From Desulfocucumis palustris (GTDB lineage Bacteria; Bacillota; Desulfotomaculia; Desulfotomaculales; Desulfocucumaceae): DNA of 59,208 nucleotides. Positions 16,264 through 25,050 of the stretch are shown here, piece by piece. A program made the translations under genes and the position numbers. The notes beneath the pieces are model-generated. The model was not told the DNA's origin and did not search any database. It saw only the letters and a program-made list of their open reading frames with translations. Position 1 is the first letter of the stretch. Every line of letters starts with the position of its first letter. The stretch spans positions 1-59,208 of the forward strand of contig NZ_BFAV01000121.1 in NCBI RefSeq assembly GCF_002933875.1. The letters are read 5' to 3'.

Positions 16264-18084
16264 TTACAAAAGATGCTGTTGCGGATGGCCCTCTGCAAAG
16301 GGTATTTGGCTGAGACAGGCTAAAGCATGGAACCGGCTGTCTTTTTTTTGAATTAATAAATGATAATTGCCTTGTTCCACAATCCGCCCCTGTTCCAATA
16401 CAAAAATCTGGTCGGCATTCCTGATGGTAGAGATACGATGGGCGATAACCACTATGGTCAACCTGCCCCACAGGTTTTCGATAGCCTGTTGAATACGTTT
16501 TTCATTTTCCGAATCCAGTGAGCTTGTGGCTTCATCTAATATAAGAACCGATGGATTTCTTAACAGTGCTCTGGCCAGGACAATACGCTGCCGCTCTCCC
16601 CCGGACAGGCGCACCCCCCTGTCACCTACAATGGTATCAAGGCCATCCGGCAGGCCATTGACAAAGGAATCGGCCGAGGCTAAACACAAAGCGCCCCATA
16701 TATCCTCCTCCGGGGAGTCCGGGCAAAACCATATCAGATTTTCCCTGATACTGGTGTTAAACAAAAAAGCATCCTGGGATACGTAACCTATGGAATTCCT
16801 CCAAGGGCGCAAATTTTCCGACAATGGTTTACCGTCAATCAAAATACATCCTTTTTGGGGGGTCAGTAAACCAATCAATAAATCCACTAAAGTGCTTTTA
16901 CCTGCGCCGGAAACGCCAACAATGGCTGTGGTGGTACCGGCGGGAAGAACAAAATTGGCTTCTTTGACAGCGTAATTGGTACGCTCTGCGTCATAGCAAA
17001 AAGAAACATTGCAAAATTTCACTGTGCTCTTTAATTCCATACTGGAAAAATGTCCACCCTCAGGCAGGTTTTCCCGAACGGCTAAACATTGAGTTTCCAA
17101 TTCCTTAGTCGCTCTGAAAGCAGGCAACATCATGTTTATATTTTGCAATCCCATTTGAATGGAAGAAAGTTTCGGCCAGAGGCGGGCCGAAATGACGGAA
17201 ATCACTACGAACTCCTGAGGTTTCAGTTCAAATATCTCAATGGCGCTAAAAAAAAATAAACTTATGAACACAGCCGCTCCTACTTTGTACAACAAGTCTG
17301 TCTTGGTTCGGACTTTATTAAATCTACCAAGGTTTTGCCTGATCTTATCGCGGGTAGTGGTAAAGCTGTTTATCTGAGCTGACTCTACACCATAGCTTTT
17401 AATCTCTTTTATCCCGTTTAAATACTCTGTCAGAGTAAAGAATAAATTGCGATTTAAATCAGACATTTCTTTACCCATTCGACGGGATTCCTTAACAAAA
17501 TTTTGTAAAAACGCAAATAGAACAACTGCGCCGGCCAGCACTAAACAAGTTAAGCCAGGCGCTATCATAAAAGCAATTACAATTTGTATTATTGTAATCA
17601 AAGCAGTAGTTATTAGCTGTAGAATATTGGTAATTCCCGCGTAGACCCGGGTTAATTCCGAAATCAAAACGTGCGTAATATCCGCCTTCTTCCTGGACAC
17701 CAGAAACTGCCAGTCGGCATAGGCCACGGCCCGGAACAGCCTTACAGCTAAAAGATCGTTAAATGATTGCTGAATATCAAAATTTAGTATGGACTGGTAG
17801 CGTTGCAATAAACAGTACCCAAAACAAATGCCCGTATATAAAACCAATACAACCGGCAAGCTTAACACCACACCAATGTTTTGAAAAAATTGATTCAACC
17901 AGGAGGTTACTCCGCTACTTACCTGCATACCGGGAATAATTCCGGCCACAATTAATAAAGGTATAATCATTAATACTCCTACACCTTCCAACAGGCCAAG
18001 AACAGCCATCAGCAGCACGTTAACCACGATCTTAATTCGGGAAAAATTATATAACTCCCTGATATATATAAATAGTATCCCCAA
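16264..18084 (-). CDS. Lasso-peptide ABC exporter (D protein)
   Basis: The 606-residue protein fuses a six-helix ABC exporter membrane domain (about residues 20-300) to an ATPase with Walker A GVSGAGKST, Q-loop YVSQDAFLF, signature VRLSGGERQRIVLARA, Walker B SVLILDEATSSLD and H-loop VVIAHRIST. It lacks an N-terminal C39 peptidase, as expected for lasso exporters that ship mature product and also give immunity. The TTG start follows GCGGGG by about ten bases. Its gene comes 44 bases after the cyclase gene and is the last core gene of the cluster. The homology alone would allow lipid or glycan export; the neighbours decide. Confidence 0.9.
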   Translation of the reverse strand: MGILFIYIRELYNFSRIKIVVNVLLMAVLGLLEGVGVLMIIPLLIVAGIIPGMQVSSGVTSWLNQFFQNIGVVLSLPVVLVLYTGICFGYCLLQRYQSILNFDIQQSFNDLLAVRLFRAVAYADWQFLVSRKKADITHVLISELTRVYAGITNILQLITTALITIIQIVIAFMIAPGLTCLVLAGAVVLFAFLQNFVKESRRMGKEMSDLNRNLFFTLTEYLNGIKEIKSYGVESAQINSFTTTRDKIRQNLGRFNKVRTKTDLLYKVGAAVFISLFFFSAIEIFELKPQEFVVISVISARLWPKLSSIQMGLQNINMMLPAFRATKELETQCLAVRENLPEGGHFSSMELKSTVKFCNVSFCYDAERTNYAVKEANFVLPAGTTTAIVGVSGAGKSTLVDLLIGLLTPQKGCILIDGKPLSENLRPWRNSIGYVSQDAFLFNTSIRENLIWFCPDSPEEDIWGALCLASADSFVNGLPDGLDTIVGDRGVRLSGGERQRIVLARALLRNPSVLILDEATSSLDSENEKRIQQAIENLWGRLTIVVIAHRISTIRNADQIFVLEQGRIVEQGNYHLLIQKKDSRFHALACLSQIPFAEGHPQQHLL

Positions 18085-18128
18085 AATATTAATACCCCGC
18101 TCTATATATTCGCTGATCTCCAGAAATA

Positions 18129-20135
18129 TTAAATCGAAGAAGCAGCAATGTTTCCCATTGCATTCCCTGTTGTACTCCGCGTACCACTATCTTCATATTT
18201 TAAAAACCGGCTAAAAATAAGACTTCGAAGCAGCATGCGCAGGTTGGAGTCATCTGCGGCGTCATCATTTAGCATATTAAATTTAATCAATTCGCTCTGA
18301 ACTTTGGCAACGTCAAGATACTCCCGCTCAGCATCCCGACGGCCGATGTTCCTTATCTCGTCAGTCAGTTCATGCCAAAAGGGCTGCAGCCGCTGGGCCA
18401 AATCAGCGCTCTGTTTGCCTCGTACCGTATCGTTTAGACGAACTTTATCCGGTAAAATACCAGCCATAGTCCGACGGAGTATAAACCGGTCCCTGCCGTT
18501 CCGCACATACTGGTCTTCCGGCAAGCTGAGACAAAACTCTATAACCCGCTTGTCCATAGTGGGGTCACGGGAAGCCATTCGATAGGCCAGGGCATGTTTG
18601 GTGGTAATGACTCCTCGGTGGCTAAAACCAGCCGGGCTGAGCAATTTTTGGCGTGTTTCGAAAGAATCCAATCTATTTATATATAACAGATCGTGCCCGA
18701 ACCGGAGAAACCGTTCCGGTACAGCAGAACGACGGGCAAAATCCGGATTAATGGGTGATAGATCCTGCGTATTCTTGGACCAGTGGCGGTTCTCAAGCCA
18801 ATATAAACTTTTTTGCATATTATAAGGTAACAGCGTCCAAAACAACTTTAGCATCGCCCTTATCGGACGGCGGTAACGCCTGGCAATGGTCCAGCTCTCA
18901 TGGAACAGCCTGTGCCATTGCCCCGCCCGGAGCAGCGAAAGCAAATAGGGTGAAAAATCGCCCCAGGAAATTGTGGCATTACCTGCGGCTCCATTTAAAA
19001 TAACACCAACATTTTGTTCCTGTGCAGCCGCCATAATACCGTCAACCCAGAATAAGTTCTCTAAAATCTTATAAGGTTGCTCCAGTATTGCAAATAGCCG
19101 GTCAGTATCGCTTAAAGAATGCTTGCCTTCAAACCGGCAGTAAGCCACATCAATATTTCCGGCATGTTCACTTACCGCCTCAATATATGGTGTCTCATCA
19201 GCCAGTTTATCGGTAGGCAGCCAGTCCCGGTAGCCGGACAACGGCACCGCGCTGAAGGCCAGAAGCCGCCGGCCACCCCTGGCTAATTCCCGGGCAGCCA
19301 GACAGGCCACAGAGGTGGAATCCAGCCCGCCGCTCATCATAACCCCCACCGGGCGGATGCTGCGCAGGCGGCAGCGCACCGCCTCAGCAAGGATCTCTCT
19401 CAAGGCTTCCTCGTATTCACCATCCGATTTCAATTTTAGTTCAGGCTGCCTTTCGACCTGCCAGTAAACCTGCTTCTTAACCCCATCAGGCCATACCGTC
19501 AGCGTATACCCGGCAGGCAACAGATAAATATTCTTATATAAGGTGAGTTCGGGGTCCAATTGATGCTTTACCGAAGGTATGGCCAGAAAATCAGCAATCC
19601 AGGTTTCATTATGCTCCCTGGCAATCTCCGGCAGAACGAACAACGGCCTGAGCAAGGTGGAAAAGGCGAAGTGTCTTGCAGACAGGTAATAGTAAAAAGC
19701 CCTCGCCCCTGTGGGATCCACAACACAAAACATTTGCTGCCTCTTGCAGTCCCAAATAACGAAGGCAAAATCGCCCACAAGGTATTTCGGGCAGTCCTGG
19801 CCCCATTTCCCATAGGCCTGTAAAATCAAATGACTATCAGTCATGATATTTCGATTTGAATTGCTGATACCCAACTTATCACATAGCTCGGCCCGGTTAT
19901 CGATTATGGCGTCTGCCGTAATCGATAAACCGGATAGCCCATCATGGTAAGGAAGTATTTCCCTCACCGACTCTGGAGTAATATGCTGGGCATGGCAGCC
20001 CAGGAACACATGTCCTTCCTGCCAAATCCCTGCAGCATCCGCATGGTAGATATCCATCTCCCGCATCATGGCCCTGCCTATTTCCGGCGTAACAGGTTTA
20101 CCTTCATAATGGTAAATGCCACATATGGCGCTCAT
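18129..20135 (-). CDS. Lasso-peptide macrolactam synthetase (C protein)
   Basis: The 668-residue enzyme has a class II glutaminase-like N-terminal domain (CGIYH at residues 5-9) and an AsnB-type synthetase domain with the PPi loop GVMMSGGLDSTSVA. Lasso C proteins use ATP to adenylate an Asp or Glu side chain in the precursor and join it to the new N-terminus. The ATG at 20135 was chosen because GGTGG ends eight bases before it and the N-terminus MSAICGIY matches the family; an ATG five codons upstream has no ribosome site. Length and domain order are normal. Context (B1, B2, exporter, kinase) supports lasso rather than asparagine synthesis. Confidence 0.9.
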   Translation of the reverse strand: MSAICGIYHYEGKPVTPEIGRAMMREMDIYHADAAGIWQEGHVFLGCHAQHITPESVREILPYHDGLSGLSITADAIIDNRAELCDKLGISNSNRNIMTDSHLILQAYGKWGQDCPKYLVGDFAFVIWDCKRQQMFCVVDPTGARAFYYYLSARHFAFSTLLRPLFVLPEIAREHNETWIADFLAIPSVKHQLDPELTLYKNIYLLPAGYTLTVWPDGVKKQVYWQVERQPELKLKSDGEYEEALREILAEAVRCRLRSIRPVGVMMSGGLDSTSVACLAARELARGGRRLLAFSAVPLSGYRDWLPTDKLADETPYIEAVSEHAGNIDVAYCRFEGKHSLSDTDRLFAILEQPYKILENLFWVDGIMAAAQEQNVGVILNGAAGNATISWGDFSPYLLSLLRAGQWHRLFHESWTIARRYRRPIRAMLKLFWTLLPYNMQKSLYWLENRHWSKNTQDLSPINPDFARRSAVPERFLRFGHDLLYINRLDSFETRQKLLSPAGFSHRGVITTKHALAYRMASRDPTMDKRVIEFCLSLPEDQYVRNGRDRFILRRTMAGILPDKVRLNDTVRGKQSADLAQRLQPFWHELTDEIRNIGRRDAEREYLDVAKVQSELIKFNMLNDDAADDSNLRMLLRSLIFSRFLKYEDSGTRSTTGNAMGNIAASSI

Positions 20136-20469
20136 ATCTTTTTCCACCATCTTTGTAAATATACTTAATTATCATGCTTACAGATTGTTCCCAAGGTGAG
20201 CGCAGGTTGCCATCATCACACCACATTTGCCAATGCTATTCACAGGCTTAAACCTTCCTAATATTAAATGTCACAAAAAAAGAAGGGTGAGAGCCGGGTG
20301 CCTAAAAAGCTAGAGACCTTTAACTTTCACCACCATATACCTTTATTTCTTGGCCAGTTGGAACAATAGCCAGAAATACGCTGTTTTCTCCGGGGGATTT
20401 CTTTGTTAAGAACTCATGCTACCAGCTATACTTTAAAGCTGACAAGTAAATTAAACGTTTATTGCAGCT
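20136..20469. other. Non-coding gap between lasso precursor and cyclase genes
   Basis: No gene with a start and ribosome site is visible in these 334 bases. On the minus strand, an open frame of about 34 codons (about 20320-20425) reads protein-like (LAIVPTGQEIKVYGGES) but has no start codon. An inverted repeat TTTCTTGGC / GCCAGAAA flanks 20345-20377, and CAGCT/AGCTG forms a weak hairpin just after the precursor stop, possibly reducing read-through to the cyclase gene. Confidence 0.4.
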
Positions 20470-20628
20470 CTATGAACAACCTACACATGGTTGCTTTTCC
20501 CCTAAGATATCCGCATCAATATTATCTGTGATCCAATCGTGCTGACAACCTATCTTATTAGACGGCATCTCTGTCATCTTAATTTCAATCTCGGTTATTT
20601 GCGGCTCGAACCATGGTAGTTTTTCCAT
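20470..20628 (-). CDS. Putative lasso-peptide precursor (A peptide)
   Basis: A 52-residue frame starts at an ATG five bases after GGGGGTGA and lies between B2 and C, where lasso precursors sit. The leader has an aromatic-x-x-Pro motif (W6-F7-E8-P9) like the YxxP recognised by PqqD-type RREs, and Thr 19 ten residues after that Pro. The C-terminus is CVGCS, with Ser 52 available to the adjacent kinase. Core position is ambiguous: cleavage after Glu 20 (Thr at -2) leaves no acidic residue at core positions 7-9; a core from Gly 27 gives Asp 35 at position 9; a core from Asn 36 has Thr 34 at -2 and Glu 44 at position 9. Cys 28, 48 and 51 could allow a disulphide. Function is inferred from context. 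Confidence 0.72.
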   Translation of the reverse strand: MEKLPWFEPQITEIEIKMTEMPSNKIGCQHDWITDNIDADILGEKQPCVGCS

Positions 20629-20640
20629 TATTTCACCCCC

Positions 20641-21126
20641 CTAATTAGATTCCCCGTATCCCCCATCATCGGCAAATTTGCCAACCGCAGCAAACCGTTC
20701 CCGGCCCTGGCTCCCGGTTATTATCATCTCACCGCATCTTAACCAAGCATGGGCTACAAGACTTTTTCCCTCATCCCTGCCTACTCCCAGATAAAGCGTA
20801 TTATTTATACCACGCCGCCGGAGCATGATCTTACCGACAATGGCCTGGACCAGGCATTTGCTTTCCCATGGTGTATAGCGGCTCACCGTTTCAACTACCC
20901 GGCCAATCCGTCCGGCTGTTTCGAGTTTGATAATATCTTCTTTCATTGCTGATTCCCGGATATTCTTCCCCAAAACCGGAGCCAGCCAGCGAAAAGGCAG
21001 CAATAGGATAGTCAACCGCACAAACCCTGTCAGGCAGAAAGCTTCCATGAACAAACTCCATTCCCGCCAGGACAAAGAAAATAATTTTTTTACCGGTCTA
21101 AACAATCGCAACAAGTCCCCGGGCAT
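20641..21126 (-). CDS. Lasso leader peptidase (B2, transglutaminase-like)
   Basis: The 161-residue protein carries the B2/McjB C-terminal cysteine-protease fold: Cys 91 in WESKCLVQAIV, then LRRRGINNTLYLGVGRD, and His 126 in LVAHAWLRCG. It removes the leader from the precursor. The third catalytic residue is not obvious from the sequence. The gene overlaps B1 by 29 bases and its stop lies 12 bases before the precursor start. The N-terminal 55 residues are hydrophobic and basic. The ATG at 21126 lacks a clear ribosome site, so coupling to B1 translation is likely. Confidence 0.88.
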   Translation of the reverse strand: MPGDLLRLFRPVKKLFSLSWREWSLFMEAFCLTGFVRLTILLLPFRWLAPVLGKNIRESAMKEDIIKLETAGRIGRVVETVSRYTPWESKCLVQAIVGKIMLRRRGINNTLYLGVGRDEGKSLVAHAWLRCGEMIITGSQGRERFAAVGKFADDGGYGESN

Positions 21127-21388
21127 AAAGTTTACTTAAATATGTCAACACATCCTGCCGACAGTTTTTTTCTTCCACATCATATTCCTTTAAAAGTACC
21201 GCCACCATCTCCTGAACCGTAAGTGGCTTTTCGAGCAGTTCCCAGATGCGGCTGCCGACGCGATTCAATCCGAAATATTTGCCTTTTTCAATATTCAGCA
21301 TGACCTTTTCTCCATCCATATCAGCAGCCACAAGCCCTGTGGCCTGGGCGACAATGGTATGAGGACCGATTTCTTTTGGTAAAGCCAT
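21098..21388 (-). CDS. PqqD-like RiPP recognition element (B1)
   Basis: This 96-residue protein is a stand-alone PqqD-fold domain: an N-terminal beta hairpin (EKVMLNIEKGKYFGLNRVGSRIWELL) followed by a helical bundle (TVQEMVAVLLKEYDVEE...). In Gram-positive lasso systems B1 binds the leader through its YxxP motif and delivers it to B2. GGAGGG stands eight bases before the ATG. Its gene lies 30 bases after the kinase gene and overlaps B2. Size and motifs are normal for the family. Confidence 0.9.
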   Translation of the reverse strand: MALPKEIGPHTIVAQATGLVAADMDGEKVMLNIEKGKYFGLNRVGSRIWELLEKPLTVQEMVAVLLKEYDVEEKNCRQDVLTYLSKLYARGLVAIV

Positions 21389-21418
21389 TTATAGCCCTCC
21401 CTTCTCTGAGGCCTGGTG

Positions 21419-22420
21419 TTATATCATCCTGCCGGCAAACAGCCGTGTCATATCCTGCTGCACCACATGCACCTGTTCTTCCAGGGAAAACACTCCTTCC
21501 GGTCTGGTCAGGCGGGAAACGGCAACCTGCCTGGCTATGGCCACGCACAGTTTAAGATGAGCCGCTTTTAGACCAAGTCCGTCAATCAACCAGGGTCTAT
21601 AGGTGTGACTTATTAACACCGCCAGTTTGTCCATACCCGAAAGAGGCTTAAGAGTCACATTCCTGCACATTTCCGCTCCTATTTCATATATGGCAACCAG
21701 TGGAGCAGATGATTGCCAAAATCCCTTATGTACCGGTACGGCAAACTTATCTCGATTAAGCCTGCTATAAAAAGGAGTAAGAGAAGCGGTATCGATCCCT
21801 ATGGTATCAGCACTGTCCCGCCACAGTTTCTGCTGGGGGTAGGCGGAGAGCCCCCGGGCAACGCCATCCGCATCCACGCTCACTGCCGCCACATCATCTG
21901 TTAAAAAAGAATATCCCCTTTCCCTGAAGGCAGCTAACAATGTCGATTTACCGGCACCGGATACGCCTGTAAAAACAACACAGCAACTATTGCTAACCAC
22001 AGCACTGCCGTGAATGGGAAGCATCCCCCGCTGCATAAGCAGTGAGCCGAAGGCTGTCCCCAGGAGAAAGAGCCTTACTGAAATTTCTTCCGCCTGTTCT
22101 GCCGGCTCCACAACGATACGGTTTCCATTGGTCACGTAATAACAGCCCACTCCAGAAACCTTAAATAGAAAATGGTTTTTCGACACCTGGTAACTCTCGG
22201 TTTTTTCAATAGCATCGGCAATACCGGCCGGCACCCCGCCAATACTGATAATAGCCTCCGGCGGTTCATGGGTATTAACCGCCATCAAAAGCTCCGGCAA
22301 TAAAATATCAGACGCAACGTGGAGGCCAAAAACTTTATAGCGGTATCTACCGAGACTTTTACCTGATTCATTATGCCGGCATTCATGACTATAATAGTTT
22401 TTTTGATTTTCCAGTGGCAT
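21419..22420 (-). CDS. HPr-kinase-like lasso-peptide kinase
   Basis: The 333-residue protein resembles the C-terminal domain of HPr kinase/phosphorylase: MLPIHGSAVV, P-loop FTGVSGAGKSTLLAAF near residue 155 and SFLTDDVAAV about 20 residues later. In paeninodin-type lasso clusters such kinases phosphorylate the C-terminal Ser of the precursor, and the precursor here ends in Ser. The N-terminal 110 residues are a separate domain with a beta-rich look. AGGAG lies nine bases before the ATG. It is the first gene of the kinase-B1-B2-A-C-D run. A role in carbon catabolite control is unlikely given the neighbours. Confidence 0.85.
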   Translation of the reverse strand: MPLENQKNYYSHECRHNESGKSLGRYRYKVFGLHVASDILLPELLMAVNTHEPPEAIISIGGVPAGIADAIEKTESYQVSKNHFLFKVSGVGCYYVTNGNRIVVEPAEQAEEISVRLFLLGTAFGSLLMQRGMLPIHGSAVVSNSCCVVFTGVSGAGKSTLLAAFRERGYSFLTDDVAAVSVDADGVARGLSAYPQQKLWRDSADTIGIDTASLTPFYSRLNRDKFAVPVHKGFWQSSAPLVAIYEIGAEMCRNVTLKPLSGMDKLAVLISHTYRPWLIDGLGLKAAHLKLCVAIARQVAVSRLTRPEGVFSLEEQVHVVQQDMTRLFAGRMI

Positions 22421-22484
22421 ATTGGATATCTCCTGACATGGTACATGATGTAACAGTCCGTTTGGCTGTTTTATATACTCCCGG

Positions 22485-23546
22485 TCAATACCTATAGTAT
22501 TCCTTAAACCAATTGGCGAACCTCATCAAACCATCCTCAATGCCCGTGCCCGGCTTGAATCCGATAGCCCGCTCCAGTCTGGAAGTTGAAGCGTAAGTCC
22601 TGGGAACATCGCCCATCTGCATTGGCAGGTATACCTTCTCCGCCACTACACTTTTGCCGGTGGCCTTGCTCAGTGCCATTTCCAAAGTTTCAATGAAATG
22701 CATAAGCCGCTCCGGTTTGTTGTTGCCGATATTATATATCTTGTGCCGCACTCCCTCTTCATCGTCAGGTGGATTGCACAATAGCCTCTCCACTCCTGTT
22801 ACGATATCGTCAATGTATGTGAAATCCCGGTACATATCACCATGATTAAAAATTTTAATCGGCTCTCCGTTCATTATCTTCCGGCTGAAAGAAAAATAAG
22901 CCATGTCAGGGCGACCCATAGGGCCATATACGGTGAAGAACCTTAAACCGGTAGCGGGTATCTTATAAAGATGGCTGTATGTGTAAGCCATCAACTCATT
23001 TGATTTTTTTGTGGCGGCGTAAAGCGAAACAGGATTGTCTACGAAATCTTCCTCTGAAAACGGGACTTTTTTATTGGCGCCGTAGACCGAGCTTGATGAG
23101 GCGTAGACAAGATGTTCGACACCTTTATAATCACTATTTATCGCATCATATGAATGTCGACAGGATTCCAATATATTTAAGAATCCTATGGTATTACTTT
23201 GGATATAAGCATCGGGATTTTCTATACTGTAGCGCACTCCCGCCTGTGCAGCCAGATTCACTACAATATTGGGCTTGTACTCGCTGAATACAGGGTTAAT
23301 AACCTCCTTGTCCGAAATGTCACCTTTGATAAATATGAATTTACCATTGCTACTATCTGTTTTCTTAAGCTCCTCAAGCCTTGTGTATTTCAAAGCCACA
23401 TCATAATAGTTATTCATATTATCAATGCCAATTACCCGGCAGCCACACTCCAGCAGCCGCTTGGCCAGAAAATACCCGATAAACCCTGCCGCCCCGGTGA
23501 TTAAATATGTCTTTGTTTTATCTATATATTTGCAATCTGGTTGCAT
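22485..23546 (-). CDS. UDP-glucuronate 4-epimerase-type SDR
   Basis: The 353-residue extended SDR has the NAD site TYLITGAAGFIGYFLA, VNLAAQAGVRYS, the catalytic Tyr-x-x-x-Lys in SLYAATKKSNE with YASSSSVYG upstream, and LRFFTVYGPMGRPDMA, features typical of UDP-glucuronate 4-epimerases that make UDP-galacturonate. The ATG at 23546 is preferred because an AGGAGAGGG site stands upstream. Lying just after UDP-glucose dehydrogenase on the same strand, it would convert UDP-GlcA to UDP-GalA for the adjacent exopolysaccharide locus. A link to lasso modification cannot be excluded. Confidence 0.9.
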   Translation of the reverse strand: MQPDCKYIDKTKTYLITGAAGFIGYFLAKRLLECGCRVIGIDNMNNYYDVALKYTRLEELKKTDSSNGKFIFIKGDISDKEVINPVFSEYKPNIVVNLAAQAGVRYSIENPDAYIQSNTIGFLNILESCRHSYDAINSDYKGVEHLVYASSSSVYGANKKVPFSEEDFVDNPVSLYAATKKSNELMAYTYSHLYKIPATGLRFFTVYGPMGRPDMAYFSFSRKIMNGEPIKIFNHGDMYRDFTYIDDIVTGVERLLCNPPDDEEGVRHKIYNIGNNKPERLMHFIETLEMALSKATGKSVVAEKVYLPMQMGDVPRTYASTSRLERAIGFKPGTGIEDGLMRFANWFKEYYRY

Positions 23547-23577
23547 GAAAATAGCCCTCTCCTCTAAAATATCTTTC

Positions 23578-24984
23578 TTAGGCAATATATAGACGGTGAT
23601 TTGTGATGTGTGGGTTGCTATACTTTCCAGCCATATTTCCCCCCACAGCCGCTCTGCCGATGGAATAATACTCCACTCCTGCAGCCTTCATCTCTTCGAT
23701 TTCATATATATTCCTGCCGTCATATACCAGCGGCGTTCTCATAAGCCTTTTATAGACTTCGGGCTTAACCGCCTTAACCTCGCTCCATTCCGTGAAGATG
23801 AAGCATACACTTGCGCCATCCAACGCTTCCTCCGGGTTCTCCGCATACTTAATATAATAATCGCCCTCCTGATACAGCTTCCTGAAATTGTCACTGCCCG
23901 CAGGGTCATAAGCGTATACTTCCGCCCCCTGCTCCAATAGCAGCGGAACATTTTCAAGGGACGGCGCCTCTCTTAAATCGTCAGTTCCGGGCTTGAAGGT
24001 GAGACCCAACACCGCCACTTTCAGCCCGTTAAAAGTTATTAGCCTTTGATTTGCCTTTTTGAATAATATAGTCCTCTGGTCATTATTCACCGCAATGGCG
24101 GCCTTTACCGTCCGAAGCTCATAGCCGTTCTGCCTTGCGAGGTAATCCAGCGCCTTGGTATCTTTAGGAAAGCAACTCCCGCCGTAACCGATACCGGCAT
24201 TTAAGAATTTACCGCCAATACGCTCATCAAATGACATTCCCCGTGCTACTTCATGTATATCCGCACCTACCAGTTCACAGAGGTTGGCGATATCGTTCAT
24301 ATAAGATATTTTTAACGCCAGGAAATCATTGGAAGCATATTTAATCATCTCCGCCGATCTCCTGCTTACCGATACAATCGGAATATTAAACGGCTCATAT
24401 ATCTTCATAAGCATCTCTTCAGCCCATTTGGACTCCGTGCCGATGATTATTCTCGCCGCCTCCAGGGTATCGCGCACCGCCGTGCCCTGGGCCAGAAATT
24501 CCGGATTGCTTGCCACCTCTACCTTAACGTCATTTACCAGGAAATCGTGAATAAACTGCTCCACTTTGTCGTTTGTACCCACAGGAACTGTTGATTTTAC
24601 CACCACAAGGCAATTCTTTTCTATAGTTTCCGCGATTTGCCTGGCGACGGCAGCTATGTAGGACAGGTTGGCGGAACCATCGTGCTGCTCGGGAGTGCCC
24701 ACACCGATAAAAATGGCGTCTGCGTCTTTGTATGCTTGGATATAGTCTGTAGTATAATTAAGTTTGCCGGCAGCATAATTTTTCCTCATTAACTCCTCCA
24801 ATCCGGCCTCATAGATAGGAGAAATGCCCTGCTTCAGTATATTGATTTTTTGTTCATCAATATCGACACAGGTGATCCGGTGTCCCACTTCGGCGAAACA
24901 TACACCTGCAACTAGACCTACATAGCCTGTTCCTGCTACTGAGATTTTATAGGAAGTGCTAGAGCTGCTTATATTGGTGTTCAT
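23578..24984 (-). CDS. ugd: UDP-glucose 6-dehydrogenase
   Basis: The 468-residue enzyme has the NAD site ISVAGTGYVGLVAGVCFAE, the catalytic-Cys block GIGYGGSCFPKDTKAL and the C-terminal LGLTFKPGTDDLREAPS, so all three domains of the family are present. It oxidises UDP-glucose twice to UDP-glucuronate in the cytoplasm. The ATG at 24984 follows GAGGGA by nine bases. The epimerase gene is downstream, making a UDP-uronic-acid pair supplying the polysaccharide locus. The catalytic Cys is intact. Confidence 0.95.
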   Translation of the reverse strand: MNTNISSSSTSYKISVAGTGYVGLVAGVCFAEVGHRITCVDIDEQKINILKQGISPIYEAGLEELMRKNYAAGKLNYTTDYIQAYKDADAIFIGVGTPEQHDGSANLSYIAAVARQIAETIEKNCLVVVKSTVPVGTNDKVEQFIHDFLVNDVKVEVASNPEFLAQGTAVRDTLEAARIIIGTESKWAEEMLMKIYEPFNIPIVSVSRRSAEMIKYASNDFLALKISYMNDIANLCELVGADIHEVARGMSFDERIGGKFLNAGIGYGGSCFPKDTKALDYLARQNGYELRTVKAAIAVNNDQRTILFKKANQRLITFNGLKVAVLGLTFKPGTDDLREAPSLENVPLLLEQGAEVYAYDPAGSDNFRKLYQEGDYYIKYAENPEEALDGASVCFIFTEWSEVKAVKPEVYKRLMRTPLVYDGRNIYEIEEMKAAGVEYYSIGRAAVGGNMAGKYSNPHITNHRLYIA

Positions 24985-25050
24985 AGTATCTGTCCCTCGC
25001 TTTGGGGTAAAAATATACAAAAAACCGGCCTTCTATCAGATAGATTAACA

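Noticed and set aside
18129..20135. Housekeeping asparagine synthetase
   Set aside because: The neighbouring B1, B2, kinase, precursor and exporter genes and the divergent N-terminal domain indicate a lasso cyclase.
20281..20430. Riboswitch or group II intron remnant in the lasso spacer
   Set aside because: GAGCCGGGTG resembles intron domain V briefly, but the rest does not fold or match; no known riboswitch class fits.
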